Below, piece after piece: positions 28,036 through 37,099 of a DNA stretch of 64,000 nt; position 1 is the stretch's first letter; every line of letters begins with the position of its first letter. This DNA comes from Neisseria sp. Marseille-Q5346. GTDB taxonomy: Bacteria; Pseudomonadota; Gammaproteobacteria; Burkholderiales; Neisseriaceae. The notes beneath the pieces are model-generated. The model saw nothing but the letters and a program-made list of their open reading frames with translations. It was not told the origin of the DNA and did not search any database. Both the position numbers and the translations under genes were made by a program. The stretch spans positions 1,736,001-1,800,000 of the forward strand of contig NZ_OX336253.1 in assembly GCF_946902045.1 (NCBI RefSeq), given 5' to 3'.

Positions 28036-28113
28036 AAAACGGGTCTGAGAAAACAAAAGAAAAGAGTGCTTATTATAGCGGTCTTTATGTTAAGAAAGCG
28101 TAATGTAAAATTG

Positions 28114-28142
28114 TTGACAATTAAACGGTCTGAAACTATATT
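28114..28142 (+). promoter_or_regulatory. Sigma-70 promoter of glnA
   Basis: TTGACA (28114-28119), 17-bp spacer, TATATT (28137-28142). The spacer contains GGTCTGAAA, a degenerate uptake sequence. The leader to glnA is about 85 bp and includes another uptake sequence (28171-28180). Confidence 0.75.
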
Positions 28143-28232
28143 TCATTGCGTAAAAACGGGTGCCCTGATGTATTTCAGACGGCCTTACCGTGGTAGAATA
28201 ACAACTTAAACCCATTCCCTCAGGAGCTGAAG

Positions 28233-29651
28233 ATGTCCATCAAAGACGCTGTAAAACTGATTGAAGAAAGCGAAGCCCGCTTCGTAGATTTGCGCTTTAC
28301 CGATACCAAAGGCAAGCAGCACCACTTTACCGTACCTGCCCGCATCGTCCTCGACGATCCCGAAGAATGGTTCGAAAACGGTCAAGCGTTTGACGGTTCG
28401 TCCATTGGCGGTTGGAAAGGTATTCAGGCTTCAGATATGCAGTTGCGCCCCGATGCGTCTACGGCCTTCGTTGATCCTTTCTACGACGATACCACCGTTG
28501 TCTTTACCTGCGACGTTATCGATCCGGCCGACGGCCAAGGCTATGACCGCGACCCCCGCTCTATCGCACGCCGCGCCGAAGCCTATTTGAAATCTTCCGG
28601 TATCGGCGACACCGCCTATTTCGGTCCCGAGCCTGAATTCTTCGTTTTTGACGGCGTAGAATTTGAAACCGACATGCACAAAACCCGTTACGAAATCACT
28701 TCCGAAAGCGGCGCATGGTCAAGTGGCCTGCACATGGATGGTCAAAACACCGGCCACCGTCCTACCGTTAAAGGCGGTTACGCACCTGTTGCGCCGATTG
28801 ATTGCGGTCAAGATCTGCGTTCCGCCATGGTCAATGTTTTGGAAGAACTCGGCATCGAAGTGGAAGTTCATCACGCCGAAGTCGGTACCGGCAGCCAAAT
28901 GGAAATCGGTACCCGTTTCTCCACTTTGGTTAAACGTGCCGACCAAACCCAAGACATGAAATACGTGATTCAAAACGTTGCCCATAACTTCGGCAAAACC
29001 GCCACCTTCATGCCTAAACCCATCATGGGCGACAACGGCAGCGGTATGCACGTTCACCAATCCATTTGGAAAGACGGTCAAAACCTGTTCTCAGGCGACG
29101 GCTATGCCGGTTTGTCCGATACCGCCCTTTATTACATCGGCGGTATCATCAAACACGCCAAAGCCCTGAACGCGATTACCAATCCGTCCACCAATTCTTA
29201 CAAACGCCTCGTGCCGCACTTTGAAGCGCCGACCAAATTGGCATACTCTGCCAAAAACCGTTCCGCTTCCATCCGTATTCCGTCTGTGAACAGCAGCAAA
29301 GCACGCCGCATCGAAGCGCGTTTCCCTGATCCGACCGCCAACCCATACTTGGCATTTGCCGCTTTGTTGATGGCCGGTTTGGACGGTATTCAAAACAAAA
29401 TCCATCCGGGCGACCCTGCCGATAAAAACCTCTACGATCTGCCGCCGGAAGAAGATGCATTGGTGCCGACCGTTTGCGCTTCTTTGGAAGAAGCACTGGC
29501 CGCCCTCAAAGCCGACCACGAATTCCTCCTGCGCGGCGGCGTATTCAGCAAAGACTGGATCGACAGCTACATCGCCTTTAAAGAGGAAGATGTCCGCCGT
29601 ATCCGCATGGCGCCACATCCGCTGGAATTTGAAATGTATTACAGCCTGTAA
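28233..29651 (+). CDS. glnA: Glutamine synthetase, type I
   Basis: 472-residue dodecameric enzyme assimilating ammonium into glutamine. Visible motifs: [17 protein letters not shown] (residues ~52-68), [10 protein letters not shown] (metal site), the ATP loop [19 protein letters not shown] near 265-283 and NRSASIRIP near 345. The adenylylation tyrosine is Tyr401 in [10 protein letters not shown], so this is the GSI-beta type regulated by GlnE. No sigma-54 promoter is visible; a sigma-70 promoter is. Confidence 0.97.
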   Translation: MSIKDAVKLIEESEARFVDLRFTDTKGKQHHFTVPARIVLDDPEEWFENGQAFDGSSIGGWKGIQASDMQLRPDASTAFVDPFYDDTTVVFTCDVIDPADGQGYDRDPRSIARRAEAYLKSSGIGDTAYFGPEPEFFVFDGVEFETDMHKTRYEITSESGAWSSGLHMDGQNTGHRPTVKGGYAPVAPIDCGQDLRSAMVNVLEELGIEVEVHHAEVGTGSQMEIGTRFSTLVKRADQTQDMKYVIQNVAHNFGKTATFMPKPIMGDNGSGMHVHQSIWKDGQNLFSGDGYAGLSDTALYYIGGIIKHAKALNAITNPSTNSYKRLVPHFEAPTKLAYSAKNRSASIRIPSVNSSKARRIEARFPDPTANPYLAFAALLMAGLDGIQNKIHPGDPADKNLYDLPPEEDALVPTVCASLEEALAALKADHEFLLRGGVFSKDWIDSYIAFKEEDVRRIRMAPHPLEFEMYYSL

Positions 29652-29680
29652 AACAGCTGAGGCATTTTAAATAGTAAATC

Positions 29681-29723
29681 AAAGGCCGTCTGAAACTGGA
29701 TTTGAAGTTTCAGACGGCCTTTA
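29681..29723 (+). terminator. Inverted uptake-sequence terminator after glnA
   Basis: AAAGGCCGTCTGAAACTGG..AGTTTCAGACGGCCTTT. Confidence 0.8.
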
Positions 29724-29755
29724 GGCTTGAAATAGATAGGGTAATTGAATCAGGT

Positions 29756-29971
29756 ATGATAGCGAGAAGCAATGAATCATACCGTTTGAAAACCTTTATG
29801 GAATCGGTACTGCGTGTTAAATTTCAGCATGACAGGCCTTTTATTAAAGATATTCGCCATTACTTTATAGTGAACCAGTCTTCAAATTTAATCCGCAAGG
29901 TAAAGGCATTACTTGGGAAGAGCGAAGAGCTGAAAGAGTCTTTCGATTCGGATAAGACAGAAGAAGATTAA
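29756..29971 (+). CDS. Hypothetical 71-residue protein
   Basis: Open frame with a basic core (RVKFQHDRPFIKDIRHYFIVNQSSNLIRKVKALLGK) and an acidic tail ending SDKTEED. I do not recognise it. An earlier in-frame TTG at 29702 lies within the glnA terminator, so ATG 29756 is more plausible; the ribosome site is poor. No signal peptide or membrane helix. It may be a small cytoplasmic nucleic-acid-binding protein or a gene remnant. Confidence 0.4.
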   Translation: MIARSNESYRLKTFMESVLRVKFQHDRPFIKDIRHYFIVNQSSNLIRKVKALLGKSEELKESFDSDKTEED

Positions 29972-30043
29972 AGCCTCGGGCCGTCTGAAAGGATATTTAA
30001 GGATATTTTTTGTTTTCAGACGGCATGTTTGATAAGGAAAACC

Positions 30044-30694
30044 ATGTTTGCAAATTTTGATTTAGGCGTATTTCTGCTGGCAGTATTGCCCGTGTTGTTG
30101 GCCATTACCGTGCGCGAAGTGGCACGCGGTTATACGGCGCGGTATTGGGGCGACCATACCGGCGAGCAGCTTGGGCGTTTGACCTTCAATCCGCTGCCGC
30201 ACATCGACCCTGTCGGTACGATTGTCGTGCCGTTGGTGTGTCTGATGATAGGCAGTTTTCTGTTTGGTTGGGCGCGTCCTATGCCCATCGATTCGCGTAA
30301 TTTCCGTGATCCACGCCGCGCGTGGCGTTGGGTGTCGATTTCAGGCCCGATTGCCAATCTGATTTTGGCGTTCTTTTGGGGTTTTGTCGTCGTACTTGCT
30401 GCGTATGTACCTGAGTCTTATCAAGCACCCTTGGCGCAGATGGCCGGTTACGGCGTGATGGTGAACTCGATTTGGGTCGCATTCAGCCTGATTCCGATTT
30501 TGCCTTGGGACGGTGGTATTTTTATCGATACCTTTCTCAACGCCAAACAGTCCATGCAGTTCCGTAAAATCGAGCCATACGGCACATGGATTATCCTGAT
30601 CCTGTTGTTTACCGGCCTGCTGGCCAAACTGATTTGGCCGATTATCGCCATGATTCAGGCTGCAGTGCAGATGGTTGTCATGCTGTTTATTTAA
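30044..30694 (+). CDS. M50 (site-2 protease-like) membrane protein lacking HEXXH
   Basis: 216-residue integral membrane protein with the overall M50 layout: first helix residues ~9-23, then TARYWGDHTGEQLGRLTFNPLPHIDPVGTIVVP (31-63), FGWARPMPIDSRNFRDPRRAW (74-94), GPIANLILAF, and the third-ligand motif SLIPILPWDGG with Asp156. The zinc-binding HEXXH is replaced by REVAR (Arg24, Glu25, Arg28), so two metal ligands are missing and proteolysis is unlikely. Start ATG 30044 has AAGGA upstream. Function unknown. Confidence 0.82.
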   Translation: MFANFDLGVFLLAVLPVLLAITVREVARGYTARYWGDHTGEQLGRLTFNPLPHIDPVGTIVVPLVCLMIGSFLFGWARPMPIDSRNFRDPRRAWRWVSISGPIANLILAFFWGFVVVLAAYVPESYQAPLAQMAGYGVMVNSIWVAFSLIPILPWDGGIFIDTFLNAKQSMQFRKIEPYGTWIILILLFTGLLAKLIWPIIAMIQAAVQMVVMLFI

Positions 30695-30706
30695 ATGTTT
30701 TGGCTG

Positions 30707-30746
30707 AAAAGGCCGTCTGAAACTCAGGTTCAGACGGCCTTTTTCA
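30707..30746 (+). terminator. Inverted uptake-sequence terminator
   Basis: AAAGGCCGTCTGAAACTC..GTTCAGACGGCCTTTTT after the M50-like gene. Confidence 0.85.
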
Positions 30747-30767
30747 TTGTGCAACATGTAAATACGA

Positions 30768-30796
30768 TTGGAAAAGTTGCTTAAAAATTGTACAAT
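30768..30796 (+). promoter_or_regulatory. Sigma-70 promoter of dusB
   Basis: TTGGAA (30768-30773), 17-bp spacer, TACAAT (30791-30796), 30 bp from the start codon. The -10 is part of a palindrome AAATTGTACAATTT. Confidence 0.7.
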
Positions 30797-30825
30797 TTCA
30801 GCCCTTTCAATTTGGCGCACACATC

Positions 30826-31830
30826 ATGCACATCGGCGGCTATTTCATTGACAACCCCATCGCACTTGCCCCCATGGCAGGCATTACGGACAAACCGTTC
30901 CGCCTGATTTGCCGCGAGTTTGGCGCAGGGTGGGTGGTATGCGAAATGCTGACCAGCGATCCGAGCTTGCGCCATACCAAAAAAACCTTGCGCCGCAGCG
31001 ATTTTGAAGGCGAGGGCAGAGTGGTGGCCGTGCAGATTGCCGGCAGCGATCCGCAGCAGATGGCGGAAGCCGCGCGGTATAACGTCGGCTTGGGCGCTCA
31101 GGTGATTGATATAAACATGGGCTGTCCGGCCAAAAAAGTCTGTAATGTGCAGGCGGGCAGCGCATTGATGCAAAACGAGCCGTTGGTTGCCGAAATCTTG
31201 AAAGCCGTTGTAAATGCGGTGGACGTACCCGTTACCCTCAAAACCCGTTTGGGCTGGCACGATGAACATCAAAACTTGCCGACTATTGCCAAAATCGCCG
31301 AAGAATCAGGCATCGCTGCCCTTGCCATACACGGACGTACACGCACGCAGATGTACAAAGGCGAAGCGCGTTACGAACTGATTGCCGAAACTAAAGGCCG
31401 TCTGAACATCCCCGTTTGGGTCAACGGCGATATCACTTCGCCGCAAAAAGCAGCCGCCGTCCTCAAACAAACCGCTGCCGACGGCATCATGATAGGGCGC
31501 GGCGCACAAGGCAGACCGTGGCTTTTCCGTGATTTAAAACATTATGCCGAACACGGCGTTTTGCCGCCGGCCTTGAGCTTGGCAGAATGCAATACCACCA
31601 TTTTGAACCACATCCGCGCCATGCATGAATTTTATGGCGAAGTCGCCGGCGTACGCATCGCCCGCAAACACATCGGCTGGTATATCGATGAAATGCCCGA
31701 CGGCGAACAAACACGCCGGGAAATCAACCGCTTGGACAGTGCCTCAGCACAATACGATACCCTTGCCGCCTATCTTGAGACGCTTTCAGAGAAAACCGAC
31801 CGCTGGGTATGCCACTATCGGGAAGGCTAA
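30826..31830 (+). CDS. dusB: tRNA-dihydrouridine synthase B
   Basis: 334-residue flavoenzyme reducing uridine to dihydrouridine in tRNA. FMN-barrel motifs: ALAPMAGITDKPFRLICREFGA (residues ~13-34), catalytic Cys100 in DINMGCPAKKVCNVQAGSALM, VTLKTRLGWHDEH and ALAIHGRTRTQMY. The NxGCPxxKV form is that of DusB rather than DusA/DusC. In many gamma- and beta-proteobacteria dusB is directly followed by fis; here fis follows 1.1 kb later after two extra genes. Confidence 0.93.
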   Translation: MHIGGYFIDNPIALAPMAGITDKPFRLICREFGAGWVVCEMLTSDPSLRHTKKTLRRSDFEGEGRVVAVQIAGSDPQQMAEAARYNVGLGAQVIDINMGCPAKKVCNVQAGSALMQNEPLVAEILKAVVNAVDVPVTLKTRLGWHDEHQNLPTIAKIAEESGIAALAIHGRTRTQMYKGEARYELIAETKGRLNIPVWVNGDITSPQKAAAVLKQTAADGIMIGRGAQGRPWLFRDLKHYAEHGVLPPALSLAECNTTILNHIRAMHEFYGEVAGVRIARKHIGWYIDEMPDGEQTRREINRLDSASAQYDTLAAYLETLSEKTDRWVCHYREG

Positions 31831-31868
31831 AGGGTTTCAGACGGCCTTTTTCTTTTTGGGAAGTAAAT

Positions 31869-32240
31869 ATGAAATTGACCTCACGGTTCAAACGCTTCGG
31901 CATAGCCGCACTGTTGCTGACAGGATTTGGTATTTATGTTTATGACTACAATCTGATAGCCTGTAAATTAATGGATCGCTATTGGAATGAAGACAAGGGC
32001 AGGTGCATGAATCCTGATTGTCGTCAACATGATGCTTGTATGCTGAGTGCAGGTAAGGATAAAGCAACATGCGAAACCATCCGTCCCGGTGATAGTTTGG
32101 ATAAGGCTTGGTATGTTCTGGGCAAGCCTTGGTATGAGGAGAATGGGCGTTTCTTTTGGAGTAATAAAGATGGAACTCATGTAGCAGAAATCGAACCTGA
32201 CGGAGAAAAGGTTGGCAAGATTACTTGCTTTGAGGAGTAG
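31869..32240 (+). CDS. Hypothetical cysteine-rich exported protein
   Basis: 123-residue protein starting at ATG 31869. Residues ~8-27 form a hydrophobic signal or anchor helix (FGIAALLLTGFGIYVYDYN). The rest has seven cysteines (in IACKL, GRCMNPDCRQHDACML, ATCETI and ITCFEE), expected to form disulphides in the periplasm. A short beta-rich C-terminal part follows: WYVLGKPWYEENGRFFWSN. I do not recognise a family. Separated by 31 bp from the next unknown gene, with which it probably forms a unit inserted between dusB and fis. Confidence 0.55.
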   Translation: MKLTSRFKRFGIAALLLTGFGIYVYDYNLIACKLMDRYWNEDKGRCMNPDCRQHDACMLSAGKDKATCETIRPGDSLDKAWYVLGKPWYEENGRFFWSNKDGTHVAEIEPDGEKVGKITCFEE

Positions 32241-32271
32241 GTTGTGTGAGGAGATGGTTTCAGGAAACCCT

Positions 32272-32793
32272 ATGTTTCAGTTGATTAAACGTTTATTTTC
32301 TACAAAGCATCAAGCTGATTCCATGTTTCCACGCAATCGTTTCGAACATGTGGATTGGGAACAGGAATTGGCCGATGCTGCTCGTCGTCTGGTCAATGAT
32401 GATGGACATTATGACGAACAAGGCAATACGGTTGAGCTGGAGTTAAGTGAGAGTGCACATAATATCCTGCTGTATTTTGCTTCAGGAAATGAAGCTCAAT
32501 ACATGGAAATCCTGCAGAATTTGAACGCATGGGATAATCAGGTTCAAGCATCTTTGGAAAAAGAGGATCAATCGCCTATTCCTAGAGCTTATCAAGAAAT
32601 AGGATATAACCGCCAATCTTGGAAAAAGGTGCGGCAATTTCATGTTTGGATAGTCAATTGTGAAGAAAAACCGTATTCCATCCATTACGTTGCCGATCAT
32701 GTCAATAATGAATTTGTTATTTATCTGGCTCAAGAAAATGGCGTGTGGCAGGCGTTTTGGGACAGTAAATTACAGAAATCTATTTCAAAATAA
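32272..32793 (+). CDS. Hypothetical soluble protein
   Basis: 173-residue, acidic, predicted cytoplasmic protein beginning MFQLIKRLFST. The ATG at 32272 follows AGGAAACCC; another in-frame ATG at 32254 has an overlapping ribosome site and is less likely. Features: HVDWEQELADAARRL (residues ~26-40), LELSESAHNILLYFASGNEAQYMEIL in the middle, and a C-terminal beta-rich half with VWIVNCEEKPYSIHYVADHV and VWQAFWDSKL. No family recognised; the size and acidity resemble immunity-type proteins, but no toxin partner is visible. Confidence 0.5.
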   Translation: MFQLIKRLFSTKHQADSMFPRNRFEHVDWEQELADAARRLVNDDGHYDEQGNTVELELSESAHNILLYFASGNEAQYMEILQNLNAWDNQVQASLEKEDQSPIPRAYQEIGYNRQSWKKVRQFHVWIVNCEEKPYSIHYVADHVNNEFVIYLAQENGVWQAFWDSKLQKSISK

Positions 32794-32857
32794 GATATTG
32801 ATAGCTAATCAAAAATAAATATAAATCGGATAGGGTAAATTCAATCAAATCAAATAA

Positions 32858-32886
32858 ACGTCGTCTGAATGTTCAGACGGCCTCAT
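32858..32886 (+). terminator. Short uptake-sequence hairpin before fis
   Basis: CGTCGTCTGAATGTTCAGACGGCC, with a degenerate left arm; separates the two unknown genes from fis. Confidence 0.55.
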
Positions 32887-32920
32887 CATTTAAAAACAAA
32901 TCTAAAGAAAGACAATCACG

Positions 32921-33160
32921 ATGAATCAAACGACGACTGACATTGCGCAATGTATTGAACAAAACTTACGACAATACTTCAAAGACTTGGATGGTACGGA
33001 ACCTTGCGGCGTGTATGATATGGTATTACATCAAGTGGAAAAGCCAATGCTTGCCTGCGTGATGGAGCAATGCGGCGGCAACCAGTCTAAAGCGGCCGTT
33101 ATTTTGGGTTTGAACCGCAATACCCTGCGTAAAAAATTACAACAGCACGGTATGCTGTAA
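32921..33160 (+). CDS. fis: DNA-binding protein Fis
   Basis: 79-residue nucleoid protein of the Fis family. The C-terminal helix-turn-helix GNQSKAAVILGLNRNTLRKKLQQHG (residues ~53-77) is near-canonical; the N-terminal beta-hairpin region is shorter than in E. coli Fis (98 residues), as in other Neisseria. In enterics fis follows dusB in one operon; here it has its own leader after a hairpin. Confidence 0.93.
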   Translation: MNQTTTDIAQCIEQNLRQYFKDLDGTEPCGVYDMVLHQVEKPMLACVMEQCGGNQSKAAVILGLNRNTLRKKLQQHGML

Positions 33161-33203
33161 TACGGCAGGGCAATCCGTCCTGACGGTCGAAGGAGAAATA
33201 ACA

Positions 33204-33938
33204 ATGCAAAATCCGAATAAATTAAATATCCATTTCATCTTGCACGAGGCATTTGAAGTGCCGGGAGCATATTTGAAATGGGCGCAATGGCGCGGACATA
33301 ACATCAGTACAACCAAAGTGTACGAAAGGGAAACCCTGCCTGACAATGTGGACGATATAGATTTTTTGATTGTGATGGGCGGGCCGCAATCGCCTGATGA
33401 AGACAGGCAGGCATTCCCGTATTACGACCCCGAATCCGAGCTGCGCCTGATGCGTCAGGCGATGGCGGCGGATAAATATATTGTCGGCGTGTGTTTGGGT
33501 GCGCAGCTTTTATCCGTTGCCTACGGCGCGCGCCACACACGCAGCCCTGAGCGTGAAATCGGCATTTATCCGATTGAGCTGACGGCGGAAGGTTTGGCGG
33601 ATGCCCATGTTTCCCTGTTGGGCAAAACCCTGAATACCGGCCATTGGCACGGCGATATGCCCGGTTTGACGGATAAGGCGGTTGTGTTGGCAACCAGCAA
33701 AGGCTGTCCGCGCCAGATTATCCGTTTTGCGCCCAAACATTATGCCTTCCAGGCTCATTTGGAGTTTGACCGTGAAGCCGTCGGGCTGCTGATTGCGGCG
33801 GACGGACGCGAAAATGTGGCCGAACAAAGCCAAGCCCAAACTTATGTCCAGCATCCGGATAAAATCGAAGCGGCGGATTTCAGTGAAATGAATGCCAAAC
33901 TCTTCGACTTTTTGGATTCGCTGACGCAGTCAAAATAA
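33204..33938 (+). CDS. Class I glutamine amidotransferase-like protein
   Basis: 244-residue protein with a GATase1 fold. Nucleophile Cys97 lies in IVGVCLGAQLLSVAYG; the catalytic dyad His185-x-Glu187 is in YAFQAHLEFDRE; the oxyanion segment is FLIVMGGPQSPDED. Domain pattern matches GMP-synthase-like amidotransferases of unknown acceptor found as stand-alone proteins. It follows fis by 43 bp on the same strand with a good ribosome site (GAAGGAG). Confidence 0.85.
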   Translation: MQNPNKLNIHFILHEAFEVPGAYLKWAQWRGHNISTTKVYERETLPDNVDDIDFLIVMGGPQSPDEDRQAFPYYDPESELRLMRQAMAADKYIVGVCLGAQLLSVAYGARHTRSPEREIGIYPIELTAEGLADAHVSLLGKTLNTGHWHGDMPGLTDKAVVLATSKGCPRQIIRFAPKHYAFQAHLEFDREAVGLLIAADGRENVAEQSQAQTYVQHPDKIEAADFSEMNAKLFDFLDSLTQSK

Positions 33939-34014
33939 AAAAGGCCAACCCTACAGGCCGTCTGAATAATAAATATAGAGAAGAAACGATTAACCCTTTT
34001 TAAAAGGTCGGACC

Positions 34015-34890
34015 ATGTTCTATCAAATACTTGCCCTGCTGATTTGGGGCAGCTCTTTTATCGCTGCCAAGTATTCTTACGAGATGATCGACCCTGCGCT
34101 GATGGTTGAGGCACGGTTGTTGATTGCCGCATTGATGGTGCTGCCGTCGTGCCGTCGCCATTTGGGTAGGATTCCGCGGAGCGAGTGGAAGCCGTTGTTG
34201 TGGATTTCCTTTGTCAACTACGTTGTCGTTTTGATGCTTCAGTTTATCGGTTTGAAATATACATCTGCCGCCAGCGCGGTTACCATGGTCGGGCTGGAAC
34301 CCTTGCTGGTGGTTTTTGTTGGTCATTTCTTTTTCAACGACAAAGCGAAAATTTACCACTGGATTTGCGGTGCGGCGGCGTTTGCCGGCGTGGGCATGAT
34401 GGTAATGGGCGGCGCGGAAGAGGGCGGTACGATTGACTGGTTCGGCTGTCTGCTGATTTTGCTTGCGGGATTGGGTTTTGCAGGCGTGATACGTCCGAGC
34501 CAGCAGATGGTTGCCCGTATCGGTGCGCCCGCATTTACCGCGGCTTCCATGTCGGTGGCGGCGGTGTTGTGTCTGCCGTTTTCGCTGGTGTTGGCAGACA
34601 GTTATCAAATCAACTGGTCATGGGGCGGTACGCTGTCGATTTTATATATGGGGATCGGTTGCAGTTGGCTTGCCTATCTGTTGTGGAACAAAGGCATGAA
34701 CAAAGTCCCTGCCAACGTCTCCGGCCTACTGATTTCGCTTGAGCCTGTCATCGGCGTTATCATGGCGGTGTTAATTTTGGGCGAACATTTAAGCGCTATG
34801 TCTGCGATGGGCATTACCGTCGTTATTGCGTCCACTTTTGTCGCCGGTATGCTGGCACGTGTCAGCAACAAACACAAAAAGGCCGTCTGA
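34015..34890 (+). CDS. EamA-family (DMT) exporter
   Basis: 291-residue membrane protein with ten predicted helices and two EamA repeats: LLIWGSSFIAAKYSYEMIDP (residues ~7-26), SAASAVTMVGLEPLLVVFVGHFFF (~83-106) and, in the second half, NVSGLLISLEPVIGVIMAVLILGEHLSAMSAMGITVVI. Probably exports amino acids or related metabolites; substrate unknown. Its stop codon falls inside an uptake sequence that is the left arm of its terminator. Confidence 0.88.
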   Translation: MFYQILALLIWGSSFIAAKYSYEMIDPALMVEARLLIAALMVLPSCRRHLGRIPRSEWKPLLWISFVNYVVVLMLQFIGLKYTSAASAVTMVGLEPLLVVFVGHFFFNDKAKIYHWICGAAAFAGVGMMVMGGAEEGGTIDWFGCLLILLAGLGFAGVIRPSQQMVARIGAPAFTAASMSVAAVLCLPFSLVLADSYQINWSWGGTLSILYMGIGCSWLAYLLWNKGMNKVPANVSGLLISLEPVIGVIMAVLILGEHLSAMSAMGITVVIASTFVAGMLARVSNKHKKAV

Positions 34891-34912
34891 AAACAGTTTC
34901 AGACGGCCTGAA
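34876..34912 (+). terminator. Inverted uptake-sequence terminator overlapping the EamA stop
   Basis: AGGCCGTCTGAAAAC..GTTTCAGACGGCCTGA; the TGA in the left arm is the stop codon. Confidence 0.8.
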
Positions 34913-34956
34913 GTAAGCAGTATCTTTTTTCAATAAAACATTTTGGGAAAATTTCT

Positions 34957-35775
34957 ATGAAACGCATTATCTCCCTGCTTTTGCTTGCCTGCCCCGTTTT
35001 GGCGTCGGCAGCACCCGATAACGACAAAGCCGCCGTACAGGCCGTCATTGCCAAGTATTACAACCGACCGCTTGCCGCGCACAAATGCCAGCTTACCGAG
35101 CCGCCGAAAGACAGTGAGACAGCATCTGACAATATCATGTATTGCATGAAACCTGTCGCCGACCATACCGTAACACGCAACGGCAAAGCCGCGCGCTATG
35201 TGTTGTACACAGGTTTTGCCTACGATATGGAACAAAAAGTAAAACAGGATGCCCATGCTTCTTCCGGTCTGGCAGAATTGTTTGTTTTGGAGAAAGCAGA
35301 CGGCAAGTGGGCAATCAAACAGCACGGAAAAGATAAAATCGGCGCATGGGGCGAGCCACCGGAGAATAAGGAATGGAAGTTTGTTCAGGTGGGCGCACAA
35401 AACTGGGGCTATGTTGCCGAATCAAGTTATACAGGCCAAGGCGACACGATGACTTCGCAAAACTTCCTGTTTACCGATGATAGTAACCGAATCCGCAACA
35501 GTGTCATGATCAGCGGTAACGATAACGGCGCATATTACGGCAATTGCGATGAATATAAAGGGCGCGAAAAACGCCTCTGCGAAGACACGTTTGTCAGCAT
35601 GGAAGCCAAAATTGCTTTTGACAAAAGCCGTCCTGCCGTATCCGGCGTATGGGCGTTGGCTGCAAAACTCAGCGGCGTATCAGGAAAGAAAAATTATAAA
35701 AATCAGAAATATATTTTCCCTTATAACGGCAAAACCCACGTTGCCCCCAAAAACTATCCCTTAGGCGGACAATAG
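34957..35775 (+). CDS. Hypothetical secreted protein
   Basis: 272 residues with a classical signal peptide (MKRIISLLLLACPVLASAAPDND; predicted cleavage after ASA, residue ~19). The mature protein has cysteines near KCQLTEP, IMYCMKP, YGNCDEY and RLCEDTF, likely two disulphides, and two beta-rich stretches (FVQVGAQNWGYVAESSYTGQG and QNFLFTDDSNRIRNSVMISGN). I do not recognise a family; a periplasmic or outer-membrane-associated role is inferred from the signal only. Confidence 0.65.
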   Translation: MKRIISLLLLACPVLASAAPDNDKAAVQAVIAKYYNRPLAAHKCQLTEPPKDSETASDNIMYCMKPVADHTVTRNGKAARYVLYTGFAYDMEQKVKQDAHASSGLAELFVLEKADGKWAIKQHGKDKIGAWGEPPENKEWKFVQVGAQNWGYVAESSYTGQGDTMTSQNFLFTDDSNRIRNSVMISGNDNGAYYGNCDEYKGREKRLCEDTFVSMEAKIAFDKSRPAVSGVWALAAKLSGVSGKKNYKNQKYIFPYNGKTHVAPKNYPLGGQ

Positions 35776-35826
35776 TTTCCTTGAAAAACGCTTTTATCAA
35801 ACCACTACTACCTCAAGTCAAATCCC

Positions 35827-37053
35827 GTGAAAGACACTCATAAACTCTGGGCCGCCCTCATCATTACCGGCATTATCGGCGGCATGGTCGGCATTGTATT
35901 AACCGAAATCATGCACACGATTCAACATCTTGCCTACGGTTACGGTTCAGACGGCCTATACGTTTCATTCCGAGAGGGCGTAGCGCAGGCAAGTCCGGAG
36001 CGACGTATCGGCGTGATGACCTTTTGCGGCGCGGTGGTCGGCTTGGGGTGGTGGTTGCTCAAACGCTACGGCAGGCCGCAACCGAGTATTAAAGCCGTGG
36101 TTAAAAATCTGCTCGCCGGTTTTCCGTTTTTTGAAACCGTCAGCCATGCACTGTTGCAAATCATTACCGTCGGGCTTGGCTCGCCGCTCGGCCGCGAAGT
36201 TGCGCCGCGCGAAATGACCGCCGCCTTTGCTTCAGTAGGCGTCAACCGTTTCGGGTTGAGCGAAGACGACACAAGGCTGGTCATCGCTTGCGCCTCGGGT
36301 GCAGGTTTGGCGGCTGTGTATAACGTGCCGCTCGCCTCCACACTTTTTATCCTCGAAGCCATGCTGGGCGTATGGACGCAGCAAGCCGTCGCCGCCGCAT
36401 TGCTGACTTCCGTCATCGCCACCGCCGTCGCGCGCATCGGCCTGGGCGACGTGCAGCAATATCATCCGGCCAACCTTTCCATCAACACCTCATTACTTTG
36501 GTTTTCCGCCATCATCGGCCCGATACTGGGCGTAACCGCCGTCTTTTTCCAGCGCACCGCCCAAAAGTTCCCCTTCATCAAGCGCAACAATATCAAAATC
36601 ATTCCTTTGGCCGTCTGTATGTTTGCACTCATCGGCGTGATTGCCGTTTGGTTTCCCGAAATTTTGGGCAACGGCAAAGCAGGCAACCAACTGACTTTTG
36701 GCGGCTTGACCGACTGGCAACACAGCCTTGAGCTGACCGCCGTCAAATGGCTGGTCGTCTTGATGGCACTTGCCGTCGGCGCATACGGCGGCCTGATTAC
36801 CCCGTCCATGATGCTCGGCAGTACCATTGCCTTTACAGCTGCCGCCGCGTGGAACAGCGTTTTCCCAGAAATGTCCTCCGAAAGCGCGGCCGTTGTCGGC
36901 GCCGCCGTTTTCCTTGGCGTTTCCCTCAAAATGCCACTGACGGCCATCGTCTTTGTTTTAGAACTCACCTACGCCCCCGTTGCCTTACTCATGCCATTAT
37001 GTGCAGGCATGACAGGCGCAGTATGGGTAGCAAAGAAAATGGGATTTAAATAG
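35827..37053 (+). CDS. ClC-type voltage-gated chloride channel family protein
   Basis: 408-residue membrane protein of the ClC family with about ten to twelve helices. Family motifs: GSPLGREVAPREM (residues ~118-130; the GREGP position is altered to GREVAP), CASGAGLAAVYNVPLASTLFILE, and AVGAYGGLITPSMMLGSTIAF near residue 320. No C-terminal CBS domains. The variant selectivity-filter sequences make ion preference uncertain (chloride, fluoride or other anion). GTG start. Confidence 0.85.
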   Translation: MKDTHKLWAALIITGIIGGMVGIVLTEIMHTIQHLAYGYGSDGLYVSFREGVAQASPERRIGVMTFCGAVVGLGWWLLKRYGRPQPSIKAVVKNLLAGFPFFETVSHALLQIITVGLGSPLGREVAPREMTAAFASVGVNRFGLSEDDTRLVIACASGAGLAAVYNVPLASTLFILEAMLGVWTQQAVAAALLTSVIATAVARIGLGDVQQYHPANLSINTSLLWFSAIIGPILGVTAVFFQRTAQKFPFIKRNNIKIIPLAVCMFALIGVIAVWFPEILGNGKAGNQLTFGGLTDWQHSLELTAVKWLVVLMALAVGAYGGLITPSMMLGSTIAFTAAAAWNSVFPEMSSESAAVVGAAVFLGVSLKMPLTAIVFVLELTYAPVALLMPLCAGMTGAVWVAKKMGFK

Positions 37054-37062
37054 TCAAAAGCA

Positions 37063-37099
37063 TCAGGCCGTCTGAAACCAAGTTTCAGACGACCTTTTG
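37063..37099 (+). terminator. Uptake-sequence terminator after ClC gene
   Basis: AGGCCGTCTGAAAC pairs with GTTTCAGACGACCTTTT; the right arm has one changed base (GACGACC). Confidence 0.75.

Noticed and set aside
28114..28142. Sigma-54 promoter for glnA, as in enterics
   Set aside because: No TGGCAC-N5-TTGC element is present upstream; a sigma-70 promoter with 17-bp spacing is.
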